Shown here: piece by piece, positions 1 through 9,196 of the stretch
How the letters are laid out: each line of letters opens with the position of its first letter
Position numbering within the stretch: the first letter of the stretch is position 1
NCBI RefSeq assembly: GCF_001466725.1
Contig: NZ_CP013650.1
Span: 4,092,001-4,156,000, forward strand
Direction: 5' to 3'
From: Lacimicrobium alkaliphilum
GTDB taxonomy: Bacteria > Pseudomonadota > Gammaproteobacteria > Enterobacterales > Alteromonadaceae
DNA: 64,000 nt
Translations under genes and position numbers: made by a program
The notes under the pieces: model-generated
What the model saw: only the letters and a program-made list of their open reading frames with translations
Databases searched by the model: none
Told to the model about the DNA's origin: nothing

Positions 1-325
1 GCTCAATACCGTTATTGCCCAGTACCCTGTCATAAGAGCCGTGAATACGCTTGATATAAGCTTCACGACTTTCCATCAGCGTCTGCCAGCTGAACTGATT
101 GAGACTGACATCGAAGCCATAGTCAGGGGCATAGAGCTTGATGGCTTCAGCCACCTGGGCACCAAACCACATGGCTTTTTTGGGTACACAGCCTACGTTT
201 ACACAGGTACCACCGATCTGTTTTGCCTCGACCAGCGCCACTCTGGCCCCATGGCTGGCGGCGCGATTGGCCGAAGCAATACCACCACTGCCGCCGCCGA
301 TACAAATATAATCAAATTCTGTCAT
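1..325 (-). CDS. gor: Glutathione-disulfide reductase, N-terminal part (cut by window start)
   Basis: Flavoprotein that uses NADPH to reduce oxidised glutathione in the cytoplasm. The first 108 residues are visible: the FAD-binding GGGSGG at residues 10-15 and the redox-active disulfide motif GGTCVNVGCVPKK with Cys41 and Cys46. VNVGCVPKK is the glutathione-reductase form of the class I pyridine-nucleotide disulfide oxidoreductase signature, which argues against lipoamide dehydrogenase or mercuric reductase. The ATG lies at 323-325 and the rest of the gene runs off the left edge. gor and prlC are also neighbours in enterobacteria, which supports the call. Confidence 0.93.
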   Translation of the reverse strand, partial: MTEFDYICIGGGSGGIASANRAASHGARVALVEAKQIGGTCVNVGCVPKKAMWFGAQVAEAIKLYAPDYGFDVSLNQFSWQTLMESREAYIKRIHGSYDRVLGNNGIE

Positions 326-571
326 AGCTTGTTTACTCAGTATTAGGGATGACCACAATGCATCCGATTGTGCCAGCAAACGCAACTACTGGCGAATTTG
401 TGTTGCTCTGGTGCAAACGACAGGATATGGGGCGTTTTACTTTCCCCGACAAGCCTCGACTGATTAATTTTCAGACAATTTTGATCCAGCGCAAAAGGCA
501 TGAATTTACGCTTTGCCAATTCCCAAAATCAGAGCTATCTAATAACTCCCTACCAGCAAAAGGAGATGATG

Positions 572-1030
572 ATGAGCTTATTTCCCAGCCTTTTTGGCAA
601 CCATAAACCCGAAGCGGTGAACTCACTACGTAGTCGTATTGATAATGTTTTTGAGGACTTTTTCCGGGACTGGCCACAGAGTCAGACTTCTCAGTGGTTA
701 AAGCCTGCTGTTGATATTGCTGAAACCAAAGAAGCTCTGGAAGTCAAAGTCGATCTACCGGATATGAACCGCGAAGACATCAAACTGGAATTACACGGTG
801 ATCAATTGGTTATTCAGGGCGAAAAGCAGTTCAGGCAGGAGGATAAAGAAGACAAAGGCTACCATCTGATTGAACGTTCCTACGGTTCATTCAGGCGGGT
901 CATCCCCTTGCCCTTTTCCCTTGCGGATAACAGCCAGGTGCGGGCCAGCTATGACAAAGGCGTGCTGACGGTTATGCTGCCCAAACCGGCTGAAAGCGAA
1001 ACGGCCAGTAAGCGGATAGCGATCGGCTAA
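572..1030 (+). CDS. Small heat-shock protein, Hsp20/alpha-crystallin family
   Basis: ATP-independent holdase chaperone of 152 residues. The alpha-crystallin domain spans about residues 40-140 (VDIAETKEALEVKVDLPDM, then the conserved G-V-L-T-V stretch near the end), and the C-terminus carries the I-x-I anchor (RIAIG) used for oligomer assembly. Three in-frame ATGs lie in tandem at 566, 569 and 572. The Shine-Dalgarno AGGAG at 561-565 overlaps or crowds the first two, so 572 is the best-spaced start. It stands alone between divergent gor and prlC. A heat-shock promoter is expected but I could not identify a convincing sigma-32 element. Confidence 0.9.
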   Translation: MSLFPSLFGNHKPEAVNSLRSRIDNVFEDFFRDWPQSQTSQWLKPAVDIAETKEALEVKVDLPDMNREDIKLELHGDQLVIQGEKQFRQEDKEDKGYHLIERSYGSFRRVIPLPFSLADNSQVRASYDKGVLTVMLPKPAESETASKRIAIG

Positions 1031-1221
1031 ACAAACTCATGCAGGTGGCAAGCATGTCACCTGCTTTATACCCGCACTGATCATTACTGTTAACAGGCGC
1101 TCCTGTTGTTTTATCAATGTATATCACTATCTGCAACGAAATCGGTGATCGACTATTGAGTTTCACCGGTACAGCCTTATCTTGTACCCATAAACTCTGA
1201 TAATTCAACAGCGAGAATCAA

Positions 1222-3261
1222 ATGACCCGGAACCAACAGTCAGTTCAGGCGCTACCACGCTTTTCCGAGATCAGACCTGAGCATATCAGGCCTCAGGTAG
1301 AACAGGCCATCGCCCACTGCAAATCAGAGATAGAGCGGCTGGTAAAGCAGCCTCAGTTCAGCTGGGATAATCTGGTGATGCCGCTGGATGAAGCGGACGA
1401 TAAGCTCAGCCGCCTGTGGTCACCGGTTTCCCATATGAATTCAGTGGTCAGTAACGATGATTTGCGCCAGGCCCATGACGCCTGTTTACCGCTGCTGTCT
1501 GAATACAGCACCTGGGTGGGGCAGCATGAAGGGTTATATCAGGCCTATAAAGCCATTAAAGACAGTGCTGAGTTTGCCGAGTTGTCGCAGCCACAGCAAA
1601 AAGTCATCGACAACACACTGCGTGATTTTGAGCTAAGCGGCGTGGCCCTGGCCGATGACAAGAAAAAACGCTTTGCCGAGATTCAGAGCCGCTTATCGGA
1701 TCTTTCCTCCGCCTTCAGTAATAATCTGATGGATGCCACTCTGGGCTGGAGCAAGCATGTTACCGATAAAGAGCAACTGGCTGGCCTGCCTGAATCGGCG
1801 CTGGATGCCGCAGCCCAGGCCGCGCGCCAGAAAGATCTTCAGGGCTGGCTGTTTACCCTGGATATTCCCAGTTATCTGCCGGTGATGATGTACGCCAATA
1901 ACCGCGAACTGCGCGAGGAAATGTACCGTGCCTTTTCTACCCGCGCCTCCGATCAGGGCCCCAATGCGGGTAAATGGGACAACAGCGAAATCATGGAAGA
2001 AACCCTGGCACTGCGTCATGAACTGGCGCAATTACTGGAGTTTGATTCCTACGCCCACAGCTCTCTGGCGACCAAAATGGCGGAGTCGCCACAACAGGTG
2101 ATTGGCTTTTTAGAGGATCTGGCTAGACGCTCTAAGCCCCAGGCAGAAAAAGATCTGGCCGAGGTCAAAGACTTTGCAGCCAAAGAATATGGCGCCATTG
2201 ATCTACAGGCCTGGGATCTGGCCTATTACAGTGAAAAGCTCAAGGAATCCCGCTACGCCATCTCCGATGAGCAATTGCGCCCTTATTTCCCTGAACACAA
2301 GGTGGTCAAAGGTCTGTTTGAGGTGGTGAACCGCCTGTACGGCATGCAGATCAGCGAGCGCAGCGGCATCGACACCTGGCACAAAGATGTACGCTTTTTT
2401 GATATTCATGACCGTGACGGTAACCTGCGCGGCAGCTTCTATCTGGATCTCTATGCCCGCGCCCATAAACGCGGCGGTGCCTGGATGGATGTGTGCCTGG
2501 ATCGCCGCCATCAAACCGACGGCGCCCTGCAACACCCTGTGGCCTACCTGACCTGCAACTTCAATGGGCCGGTGGGAGACAAACCGGCGCTCTTTACCCA
2601 TGATGAAGTGGTTACCCTGTTCCATGAATTCGGCCACGGATTGCACCATATGCTGACCCAAATCAGCGCCAGCGGCGTTGCCGGTATTAATGGCGTGCCC
2701 TGGGATGCGGTGGAACTGCCCAGTCAATTCCTGGAAAACTGGTGCTGGGAAGAACAGGCACTGGAATTTATTTCCGGGCATTATAAAACCGGAGAGTCTC
2801 TGCCCAAGACGCTGCTGGATAAGCTCTTAGCAGCACGCAACTTCCAGTCTGCAATGCAGATGGTTCGCCAGCTGGAATTCAGTTTGTTCGATTTCCATTT
2901 ACATAAAGATTATCAGCCGGGCAAAAAAGACCAGATACAGCCCATACTGGACAAGGTACGCAAGCAGGTAGCCGTAGTCATTCCGCCCGCTTTCAATCGC
3001 TTTCAGCACAGCTTCGGACATATCTTTGCCGGTGGTTATGCTGCCGGATATTACAGCTACAAGTGGGCAGAGGTGCTGTCTTCTGACGCATTTTCACGGT
3101 TTGAAGAAGAAGGTATCTTTAACTCTGAGACCGGCCGCAGCTTTCTGGAAAATGTGCTCGAGCAGGGCGGCAGCCGGGAACCCATGGAGCTGTTTGTGGC
3201 CTTCCGTGGCCGGGAGCCGAATATTGATGCCTTGTTGCGTCATAGCGGTATTGCTGAATAG
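1222..3261 (+). CDS. prlC: Oligopeptidase A (M3 zinc metallopeptidase)
   Basis: Cytoplasmic zinc endopeptidase that degrades short peptides, including cleaved signal peptides. At 679 residues it is essentially the length of E. coli OpdA/PrlC. The M3 zinc motif HEFGH is at residues 468-472, followed by the family's LHHML and a downstream glutamate region (VELPSQFLENW), and FGHIFAGGYAAGYYSY near the C-terminus is a strong M3A signature. The ATG at 1222 has only a weak purine stretch upstream (GCGAG). It reads away from gor, as in the conserved prlC-gor neighbourhood. Confidence 0.95.
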   Translation: MTRNQQSVQALPRFSEIRPEHIRPQVEQAIAHCKSEIERLVKQPQFSWDNLVMPLDEADDKLSRLWSPVSHMNSVVSNDDLRQAHDACLPLLSEYSTWVGQHEGLYQAYKAIKDSAEFAELSQPQQKVIDNTLRDFELSGVALADDKKKRFAEIQSRLSDLSSAFSNNLMDATLGWSKHVTDKEQLAGLPESALDAAAQAARQKDLQGWLFTLDIPSYLPVMMYANNRELREEMYRAFSTRASDQGPNAGKWDNSEIMEETLALRHELAQLLEFDSYAHSSLATKMAESPQQVIGFLEDLARRSKPQAEKDLAEVKDFAAKEYGAIDLQAWDLAYYSEKLKESRYAISDEQLRPYFPEHKVVKGLFEVVNRLYGMQISERSGIDTWHKDVRFFDIHDRDGNLRGSFYLDLYARAHKRGGAWMDVCLDRRHQTDGALQHPVAYLTCNFNGPVGDKPALFTHDEVVTLFHEFGHGLHHMLTQISASGVAGINGVPWDAVELPSQFLENWCWEEQALEFISGHYKTGESLPKTLLDKLLAARNFQSAMQMVRQLEFSLFDFHLHKDYQPGKKDQIQPILDKVRKQVAVVIPPAFNRFQHSFGHIFAGGYAAGYYSYKWAEVLSSDAFSRFEEEGIFNSETGRSFLENVLEQGGSREPMELFVAFRGREPNIDALLRHSGIAE

Positions 3262-3282
3262 GCTGTTTACCGGCACAAAAAG

Positions 3283-3390
3283 AAATTTCACCGCAGAGCC
3301 AGAAAAGTTCTCAGTTGTCAGTTTTAGGGGCTGATAGCTGACGACTTAGATTATTATATCTTTGCGTACTCTGCGACTCCGCGGTGAACA
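3283..3390. repeat. Dispersed palindromic repeat, copy A1
   Basis: Imperfect inverted repeat between prlC and the next gene. The left arm TTCACCGCAGAG (3287-3298) is mirrored by CTCTGCGACTCCGCGGTGAA (about 3369-3388). It is the most diverged of four related elements in this window (see 7349, 19112 and 38501). The segment between the arms contains GCTGATAGCTGA, a motif echoed near copy A2. Confidence 0.7.
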
Positions 3391-3413
3391 GCTAATAGCC
3401 TCAAGGAAAACTA

Positions 3414-4115
3414 ATGGCTGAAATATCACAACCGGAATCCTTCGATGCGCTCTATCAGCGAGCCTGCGAGCGCAAGGGCGGCGAACAGGCATTAAAAGCC
3501 CTGCTCGGCAATCCAAAAAGTAATAAGGCGCTGAGGCAACTGGGTGATGACCGCTATCTGGCCGAGTTCAGTAAAAAGATCTTTCAGTCGGGCTTTGTCT
3601 GGCGGGTGGTGGAGAACAAATGGCCTGCCTTCGAGGAGCTGTTTTTCGGCTTTGATATCGACAAGGTACTGCTGATGCCCGATGAGATGCTGGAGCGCAA
3701 AGCCGCCGACCCCGCCATTATCCGCAACTATAAAAAAGTGCGTACCATCCGCGATAATGCCCTGATGATCGACAGCATCCGCCGAGAACACGGCAGTGTT
3801 GGCAACTTTGTTGCCGACTGGCCCGGTGAGGATATTACCGGTCTGTGGGCTTATCTGAAAAAGCACGGTGAGCGCCTCGGTGGTAATACCGGCCCTTATG
3901 CCTTAAGAGCACTGGGCAAAGATACTTTCTTACTCAGTCGAGACGTAGAGGCCTATTTCCGCCAGCACAAACTGATCGACGGTGGCCTCACCAGCAAGCG
4001 TAACCTGGATAAAATTCAGCAGGTATTTAACCAGTTGCAACAACAAAGCGGCCTGCCCCTGCAACAGCTCAGCCAGATTATTGCCTACAGCACCGGCGAT
4101 AATTATGTGGTCTGA
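3414..4115 (+). CDS. DNA-3-methyladenine glycosylase I (Tag) family protein
   Basis: Probable base-excision repair glycosylase of 233 residues. The core resembles the Tag/adenine-glycosylase family: an N-terminal helical region, FVWRVVENKWPAFEELFFGFD (spanning about residues 61-80) where Tag proteins have their F-x-W-x-x-I-L-x-K region, and GGNTGPYALRALGKDTFLLSRDV about where the helix-turn-helix and catalytic Asp region sits. The zinc ligands known from E. coli Tag (Cys4, His17, His175, Cys179) are not seen, so it belongs to a divergent branch. ATG at 3414 follows AAGGAAAA. It stands alone after prlC and repeat A1. The family call is fairly sure, the exact substrate is not. Confidence 0.7.
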   Translation: MAEISQPESFDALYQRACERKGGEQALKALLGNPKSNKALRQLGDDRYLAEFSKKIFQSGFVWRVVENKWPAFEELFFGFDIDKVLLMPDEMLERKAADPAIIRNYKKVRTIRDNALMIDSIRREHGSVGNFVADWPGEDITGLWAYLKKHGERLGGNTGPYALRALGKDTFLLSRDVEAYFRQHKLIDGGLTSKRNLDKIQQVFNQLQQQSGLPLQQLSQIIAYSTGDNYVV

Positions 4116-4273
4116 GTTATTAATCAAATAAATTGATGAACGGGTAGCGGCTCGCCTTGCAGACCCTAACGACATACAAAGCCTGATCATTAGTCCATCA
4201 ATTGACGTATCAAGGTCACTGTCAAACTCCGCCTAATCAGGTAAACTAGCTGCCAGTAATCAAAGGAGTTTTC

Positions 4274-5047
4274 ATGAGCGAGCCAGGCCAGTCACAACCA
4301 CAGTCAGACGATCAGACCCATTTTGGTTTTAAAACCGTCGAGAAGCAGCAAAAAGCTTCGATGGTGGCCGAGGTATTTCATTCCGTGGCCGGCAAATATG
4401 ATCTGATGAACGATCTAATGTCCATGGGTATTCATCGCTTATGGAAACGCTTCACTATCGACTGCAGCGGCGTACGCCCTGGCCACAAAGTGCTGGATCT
4501 GGCCGGTGGAACCGGTGATCTGGCGGCGAAATTTTCACGCCTGGTGGGTGAGCAGGGTGAAGTGGTACTGGCCGATATTAATAATGCCATGCTCAGAGTG
4601 GGGCGGGACAAGCTCCGTGACAAAGGCATACTGGGTAATGTGGATTATGTTCAGGCCAATGCCGAATGCCTGCCTTTTCCTGACAACCACTTTGATCTGA
4701 TTACCATTGCTTTTGGCCTGCGCAATGTCACCGACAAAGACAAAGCGCTGGCGTCCATGTTACGGGTACTTAAACCCGGTGGCCGGTTGCTGGTACTGGA
4801 ATTCTCGAAGCCGGAGTTTGATGCCCTGAGCAAGGTCTATGACCTGTATTCTTTTCATCTGCTGCCAAAGATGGGCAAACTGGTTGCCAATGACAGCGAG
4901 AGCTATCAATACCTGGCTGAATCCATCCGTATGCACCCGGATCAGGAAACCCTTAAGGCTATGATGGAAGGCGCCGGATTTGAACAGGTGACGTACCACA
5001 ACCTGACCGGCGGAATTGTCGCCCTGCACCGTGGCTTTAAGTTTTAA
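4274..5047 (+). CDS. ubiE: Ubiquinone/menaquinone C-methyltransferase UbiE
   Basis: SAM-dependent class I methyltransferase that C-methylates the demethoxyubiquinol (and demethylmenaquinol) ring. It has 257 residues. SAM motif I ([11 protein letters not shown]) is near residues 73-83, and the UbiE signatures [13 protein letters not shown] and [14 protein letters not shown] follow. The AAAGGAG at about 4261-4267 decides the ATG at 4274. It opens a ubiE-ubiJ-ubiB operon, with ubiJ starting 9 nt after the stop. Confidence 0.97.
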   Translation: MSEPGQSQPQSDDQTHFGFKTVEKQQKASMVAEVFHSVAGKYDLMNDLMSMGIHRLWKRFTIDCSGVRPGHKVLDLAGGTGDLAAKFSRLVGEQGEVVLADINNAMLRVGRDKLRDKGILGNVDYVQANAECLPFPDNHFDLITIAFGLRNVTDKDKALASMLRVLKPGGRLLVLEFSKPEFDALSKVYDLYSFHLLPKMGKLVANDSESYQYLAESIRMHPDQETLKAMMEGAGFEQVTYHNLTGGIVALHRGFKF

Positions 5048-5056
5048 GGCCTGTTG

Positions 5057-5677
5057 ATGAGCGCACCGCAATTGCTCACCGCCGGGATTGAACTGGCCCT
5101 GAATAACCTTCTGTCTCTGGATCCGGACAGCCAGCAGCGACTTGTGCCCCTGCACGGCAGACGGCTGCAGGTTAAACTGCATGAGCTGCCCTGGCCACTG
5201 ACCTTTGCCTTTTCAAATCAGGTTGATGTGTTGACGGATGACCAGCAGGTTGACTGCACCATTGAGCTGTCTTTAGCCACCTTGCAGAAAATGCAGGATA
5301 TCAGTCAGCTCAGTCAGCTGATACAGCAAAAAGAACTGAGTCTGAATGGCGATATGCACACGGCGCAAAGCTTCAGCAATCTGCTCAAGGAACTGAATAT
5401 CGACTGGGAAGAGCAACTCTCCCGCTACACCGGCGATGTCATCGCCCACCAGTCTTTTAAGACCGCACGTCAATTTCATCAGGCCGCCCTTTCGCGACTG
5501 CAGCGTTTTGGCGAAATACTCAGAGACACCGCCATGGACGAAAAACAGCTGACTGCGCACCCATTGGCGGTAGAAGACTTCTCAGAACAGGTTAACCAGT
5601 TGCGTTCAGATGTGGCACGATTTGAAGCCCGGCTACTGCAGCTTGAACAACGACCGAAACAACAAAAAGGCAAATAA
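5057..5677 (+). CDS. ubiJ: Ubiquinone biosynthesis accessory factor UbiJ
   Basis: SCP2-domain lipid-binding scaffold of the soluble Ubi complex, 206 residues. It sits between ubiE and ubiB as in E. coli, where UbiJ with UbiK is needed for aerobic ubiquinone synthesis. The N-terminal two thirds form the SCP2-like region and the C-terminus (about residue 165 on) is a charged, probably coiled-coil tail. An upstream in-frame TTG exists at 5054, but the ATG at 5057 is preferred. The stop is 3 nt before the ubiB start. Confidence 0.88.
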   Translation: MSAPQLLTAGIELALNNLLSLDPDSQQRLVPLHGRRLQVKLHELPWPLTFAFSNQVDVLTDDQQVDCTIELSLATLQKMQDISQLSQLIQQKELSLNGDMHTAQSFSNLLKELNIDWEEQLSRYTGDVIAHQSFKTARQFHQAALSRLQRFGEILRDTAMDEKQLTAHPLAVEDFSEQVNQLRSDVARFEARLLQLEQRPKQQKGK

Positions 5678-5680
5678 ATC

Positions 5681-7318
5681 GTGCAGTTGATGCGTTTATA
5701 CACCATCAAGAAAACCCTGTTGCAACATGGTCTGGATGAATTGATCCCGCCCCGCTGGTTACCCTGGTACGCCAGAATTGCCCGTCACAGTGCCTTTTGG
5801 TTGCGCAACCGTTATCCGGATAAATGCCGCGGCGAACGCATTCGTCTCGCATTGCAGTCATTGGGGCCGGTGTTTATCAAATTTGGTCAGATGCTCTCTA
5901 CCCGTCGTGATCTGCTGCCGCCGGATATTGCCGATGAACTGACATTACTACAGGACAAAGTACCGCCTTTTGACAGCACACTGGCCCGACAAACCATAGA
6001 GAAGGCACTGGGGTTATCTTCCATCGATCAACTGTTTGATGAATTTTCCGCCGCCCCCCTGGCCTCAGCCTCCATCGCCCAGGTGCATACGGCCAGACTT
6101 AAACCTGAAGGCCAACAGGTGGTGATCAAAGTCATCCGGCCCCGCATTGGCGATACCATCCATGCGGACATCGAGCTGATGTATACCCTGGCCATGGTGG
6201 TACAAAAATGGCTGCCCGACGGCAAGCGGCTGCGTCCCGTGGAGGTGGTCAGAGAATATGAAAAAACCATCCTTGAAGAACTGAACCTGTTACAGGAAGC
6301 CTCTAACGGTATTCAGCTAAAAAGAAACTTTGAAGACTCCAGCTCCTTGTATATTCCGCATATTTACAGCGATTACTGTCGCAAAAATGTAATGGTGATG
6401 GAACGCATCTATGGTATCCCGGTAGCCGACATCGACGCCCTTCATGCTCAGGGTACTGACATGAAAAAGCTGGCCGAACGGGGCGTGGAGGTGTTCTTTA
6501 CCCAGGTGTTCAGAGACAGCTTCTTTCACGCCGATATGCACCCGGGCAATATCTTCGTGTCCACCGAGAACCCCGCCGATCCTCAGTATATCGGCATTGA
6601 TTTTGGCATTGTCGGCACGCTGAACCGGGAAGATAAGCGCTATCTGGCGGAAAATTTTGTGGCCTTTTTCAACCGCGACTACCGCAAGGTGGCAGAGCTG
6701 CACGTGGACTCTGGCTGGGTGCCGGCCGATACCGATCTGGAAGAGTTTGAAGTGGCGGTCCGTACCGTCTGCGAACCCATATTTCAGAAACCGCTGGCTG
6801 AAATCAGTTTTGGTATAGTGCTGTTACAGCTGTTTAATACCGCCCGGCGCTTTAATATGCAGGTGCAGCCGCAACTGGTGCTGTTACAAAAAACTCTGCT
6901 GTATATTGAAGGGCTGGGACGTCAGCTCTATCCACAACTGGATCTGTGGCAAACCGCCAAACCTTTTCTGGAAAACTGGATGCAGGAGCAGATTGGCGTC
7001 AAGGCCCTGTATAAAAAAGTCAGGGCTAACCTGCCCTACTGGTCAGAGAAAATGCCGGAAGTACCGGATTTGCTGTTTGATACCCTGAAGCAGCTCAAGC
7101 ATCTGCCGCAACAGCAGCAACACTGGATAGCGGCGCTGCAACAACAACAGCATCAGCAACACCGCAGTCGTCGTTATCAGTTACTCGGCAGCACCCTTAT
7201 CCTCGCCGGTGTGATATTGCCGATCTATCCAGTCAGCGGCTGGTATGCCCTGGGGCTGGCGGGGCTGGGTGTTATCAGCTTTGCCCGCGGCTGGCTGATT
7301 AGCAGCAAGCCACAATAG
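5681..7318 (+). CDS. ubiB: UbiB, atypical kinase/ATPase for ubiquinone synthesis
   Basis: Member of the ABC1/ADCK/UbiB protein-kinase-like family, membrane-anchored and required for aerobic ubiquinone biosynthesis. It has 545 residues. The KxGQ motif ([16 protein letters not shown]) is near residue 66, the Ala-rich loop ([12 protein letters not shown]) and catalytic-type DMHPGN and DFG (GIDFGIVG) motifs follow. Two transmembrane helices close the protein (about 505-540). The start is GTG at 5681: a second ATG at 5690 would sit too far from the AAAAAGG at about 5664-5670, and the GTG start gives the N-terminus known for UbiB. Confidence 0.96.
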   Translation: MQLMRLYTIKKTLLQHGLDELIPPRWLPWYARIARHSAFWLRNRYPDKCRGERIRLALQSLGPVFIKFGQMLSTRRDLLPPDIADELTLLQDKVPPFDSTLARQTIEKALGLSSIDQLFDEFSAAPLASASIAQVHTARLKPEGQQVVIKVIRPRIGDTIHADIELMYTLAMVVQKWLPDGKRLRPVEVVREYEKTILEELNLLQEASNGIQLKRNFEDSSSLYIPHIYSDYCRKNVMVMERIYGIPVADIDALHAQGTDMKKLAERGVEVFFTQVFRDSFFHADMHPGNIFVSTENPADPQYIGIDFGIVGTLNREDKRYLAENFVAFFNRDYRKVAELHVDSGWVPADTDLEEFEVAVRTVCEPIFQKPLAEISFGIVLLQLFNTARRFNMQVQPQLVLLQKTLLYIEGLGRQLYPQLDLWQTAKPFLENWMQEQIGVKALYKKVRANLPYWSEKMPEVPDLLFDTLKQLKHLPQQQQHWIAALQQQQHQQHRSRRYQLLGSTLILAGVILPIYPVSGWYALGLAGLGVISFARGWLISSKPQ

Positions 7319-7348
7319 AATTGACGCAGCTATCACAAAAAAAGCCTT

Positions 7349-7431
7349 TTTCACCACAGATACACGGAGGTCACAGAGGGGTTTAACTGGGATCTATGCT
7401 TCTCTTTGTCCTCTGTGACTCTGTGGTTATT
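7349..7431. repeat. Dispersed palindromic repeat, copy A2
   Basis: Imperfect inverted repeat in the convergent gap after ubiB. The left arm TTCACCACAGATACACGGAG (from 7350) pairs with CCTCTGTGACTCTGTGG (about 7410-7426). It belongs to the same family as the elements at 3283, 19112 and 38501. Some 100 bp further, GCTGATGGCTGA at 7531 resembles the GCTGATAGCTGA found inside copy A1. The rest of the 7319-7573 gap shows nothing else I can name. Confidence 0.8.
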
Positions 7432-7573
7432 ATCGTCTTTGTTACAGGACCGCTGCGCTACATTACGGACTACGCTTACTTAACAGGCACTGGATTACCG
7501 CCAACGACATGCGGTAATGACACCCTGAAAGCTGATGGCTGAAAACTGACTTTTTTTGAAAGCTGAAAGCTTT

Positions 7574-8518
7574 TCAGTTCAGCTCGCCAAAATAGGCTTC
7601 TACCCGCATGGCCAGGCCGTAGGACGGTTTAAAATCCTCATCCCTGCGCCAGAGCACAAAAGGTTCCAGTTCGAAAAACAGCCATTCCCGCACAGCATTG
7701 CGTCGCCAGCGTGCACTGAGCAGAAATTCCTCGCTTCGATAGTAGGGCTGGCTGTTGCCTTCAACAAAGATTCCGTAAATCAATCCGGTACGAGGGTCCA
7801 GCTGTTGATAGCGGTGCAGGCCGTGTTGCCAGATCCAGTCATTCTCTTTGTCGCGAAAGTAAAAGTTATTGTCAAAGCGAAGCAGGTTTTCATTATCCAT
7901 CTGATAGCTGTATTGAGCTCTGAGCCTGCTGCCAAAACGGTCCTGCGTGTAGTAGTACACCGAACCTTCCAGGTGCAGATTACTGACATCTGACAGACCA
8001 AAGGTTTTGCGTATTTCCGATTTCACATAAGGCTGCAGCTTTCTGCCCACACCAATACGGTGGGAGATATTCAGATCCTCGGTTTTTTTCGCGGTAAAAC
8101 GCAGTGCCATACTGAACCGGTTGCGATTGTCCAGAGCCTCGTTGCGGGCCGCCTTAATCCCTGCTCCCTGCTCATCCTCATCATAATCAGAAAAGATTAA
8201 GTCAGTCTGGTGTTTCATATTCGGCAATCTGACCCTGACCCGAAAGCGGCTCTCAAACTCCATCAGATCGCGACTGCGGGGTTCCCAGCCGAGACGAAGT
8301 CTGGCTTCCGCTTTGGCGGCCTCATTCAGAGGCTGGGTCTCGTCAATAAAAAAACTGTCGAACCATCTGACTGTGGCGTCAATAGAATCAGAGACATTGT
8401 CCTGCATATTGTCCAGCCAGACAGCCTGCTGTTCTTCAGGTGGCTCTTCTGAGGCCGCAACCTCCGAATTTATAAAAACCAGTAACAACAGACTGGCGCA
8501 TCTATTCAGTCCGGACAA
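7574..8518 (-). CDS. Putative outer-membrane beta-barrel protein, unknown function
   Basis: Not a family I can name. The 314-residue protein starts with a short signal peptide (about residues 1-22, ending VAAS-EE). A long run of alternating polar/aromatic segments follows (RFRVRVRLP, GSVYYYTQDRFGSRLRAQYSY, EWLFFELEPFVLW, GLAMRVEAYFG), and the last residues finish in an amphipathic strand, as in outer-membrane barrels. The start is TTG at 8518, supported by AAAGGAAAGG just upstream on this strand; no in-frame ATG is near. It lies against the ubi-tat gene direction and interrupts an otherwise conserved ubiB-tatA junction. Confidence 0.65.
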   Translation of the reverse strand: MSGLNRCASLLLLVFINSEVAASEEPPEEQQAVWLDNMQDNVSDSIDATVRWFDSFFIDETQPLNEAAKAEARLRLGWEPRSRDLMEFESRFRVRVRLPNMKHQTDLIFSDYDEDEQGAGIKAARNEALDNRNRFSMALRFTAKKTEDLNISHRIGVGRKLQPYVKSEIRKTFGLSDVSNLHLEGSVYYYTQDRFGSRLRAQYSYQMDNENLLRFDNNFYFRDKENDWIWQHGLHRYQQLDPRTGLIYGIFVEGNSQPYYRSEEFLLSARWRRNAVREWLFFELEPFVLWRRDEDFKPSYGLAMRVEAYFGELN

Positions 8519-8592
8519 AGGCCTTTCCTTTAAGTAAAAAACGTACCGGCTAAGTACATAGCATGGTTAACCAAATGAGCATAATCAAATCC

Positions 8593-8621
8593 AGTGACCT
8601 TTTATATAAGCTACGTATAAT
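8593..8621 (+). promoter_or_regulatory. Probable sigma-70 promoter of tatABC
   Basis: A perfect TATAAT at 8616-8621 lies about 30 bp upstream of the tatA ATG. The matching -35 region (around 8593-8600, AGTGACCT) is weak. Confidence 0.5.
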
Positions 8622-8650
8622 AGAGGAAAATTACTATTCAGGAGCAGGTT

Positions 8651-8890
8651 ATGGGTGGAATCAGTCTGTGGCAATTATTAATCATTTTTGCCATTGTTCT
8701 ATTATTGTTTGGAACCAAGCGTCTGCGTACGCTGGGCAGCGATCTTGGCTCTGCTATAAAAGGTTTTAAGAAAGAAATAGACACTGATAAGGATGCTTCT
8801 TCCGACGCTGACTTCGACCAACAGAAAGTGGAGAACAAGCGCGATTCTGCTGCCACCTCCAGGTCGGATAAACAGAAACAAGACAGTTAA
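8651..8890 (+). CDS. tatA: Sec-independent protein translocase TatA
   Basis: Pore-forming subunit of the twin-arginine translocase, which exports folded proteins across the inner membrane. It has 79 residues: one N-terminal transmembrane helix (about 3-20, [16 protein letters not shown]), then the FGTKRL hinge and an amphipathic helix ([16 protein letters not shown]), then an acidic soluble tail. The ATG at 8651 follows CAGGAG. It is first in the tatA-tatB-tatC run, 3 nt before tatB. Confidence 0.96.
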   Translation: MGGISLWQLLIIFAIVLLLFGTKRLRTLGSDLGSAIKGFKKEIDTDKDASSDADFDQQKVENKRDSAATSRSDKQKQDS

Positions 8891-8893
8891 TCC

Positions 8894-9196
8894 ATGTTTG
8901 ATATCGGCTTTTGGGAACTACTGGTTATTGGTATCGTTGCCCTACTGGTGTTAGGGCCTGAACGGCTGCCTGGTGCTATTCGCTCAACCAGCCGCGCCCT
9001 GTCAGGCGTGCGTTCCATGGCCAGTAATTTTAAGCAGGAGCTTGAGCAGCAACTGAAAATTCAGGAACTGCATGAAAACCTCAAAAAGGCCGAGAAACAG
9101 GATTTGAAGAACCTGTCACCTGAGTTACAAAAGTCGGTTGATGAATTGCGTGATGCCGCAGAATCCGTCAAAAAGCCGTATCAGAAAAAAGAATAA
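8894..9196 (+). CDS. tatB: Sec-independent protein translocase TatB
   Basis: Receptor-complex partner of TatC for twin-arginine signal peptides. It has 100 residues, with an N-terminal transmembrane helix (about 3-20) ending in [14 protein letters not shown], the TatB-type hinge with glutamate, followed by a long charged helix. The C-terminal tail is much shorter than the E. coli protein (171 residues) but within the range seen in other gammaproteobacteria. Its TAA directly abuts the tatC ATG. Confidence 0.95.
   Translation: MFDIGFWELLVIGIVALLVLGPERLPGAIRSTSRALSGVRSMASNFKQELEQQLKIQELHENLKKAEKQDLKNLSPELQKSVDELRDAAESVKKPYQKKE

Noticed and set aside
349..606. 85-residue open frame upstream of the Hsp20 gene
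   Set aside because: Overlaps the real Hsp20 start in another frame, has no ribosome site and no protein-like pattern.
2203..2781. 192-codon open frame antisense to prlC
   Set aside because: Its composition mirrors the codons of prlC, which is certain on the other strand; no ribosome site. Same reasoning for other long antisense frames, such as those within hflK, purA, fadB and pepQ.
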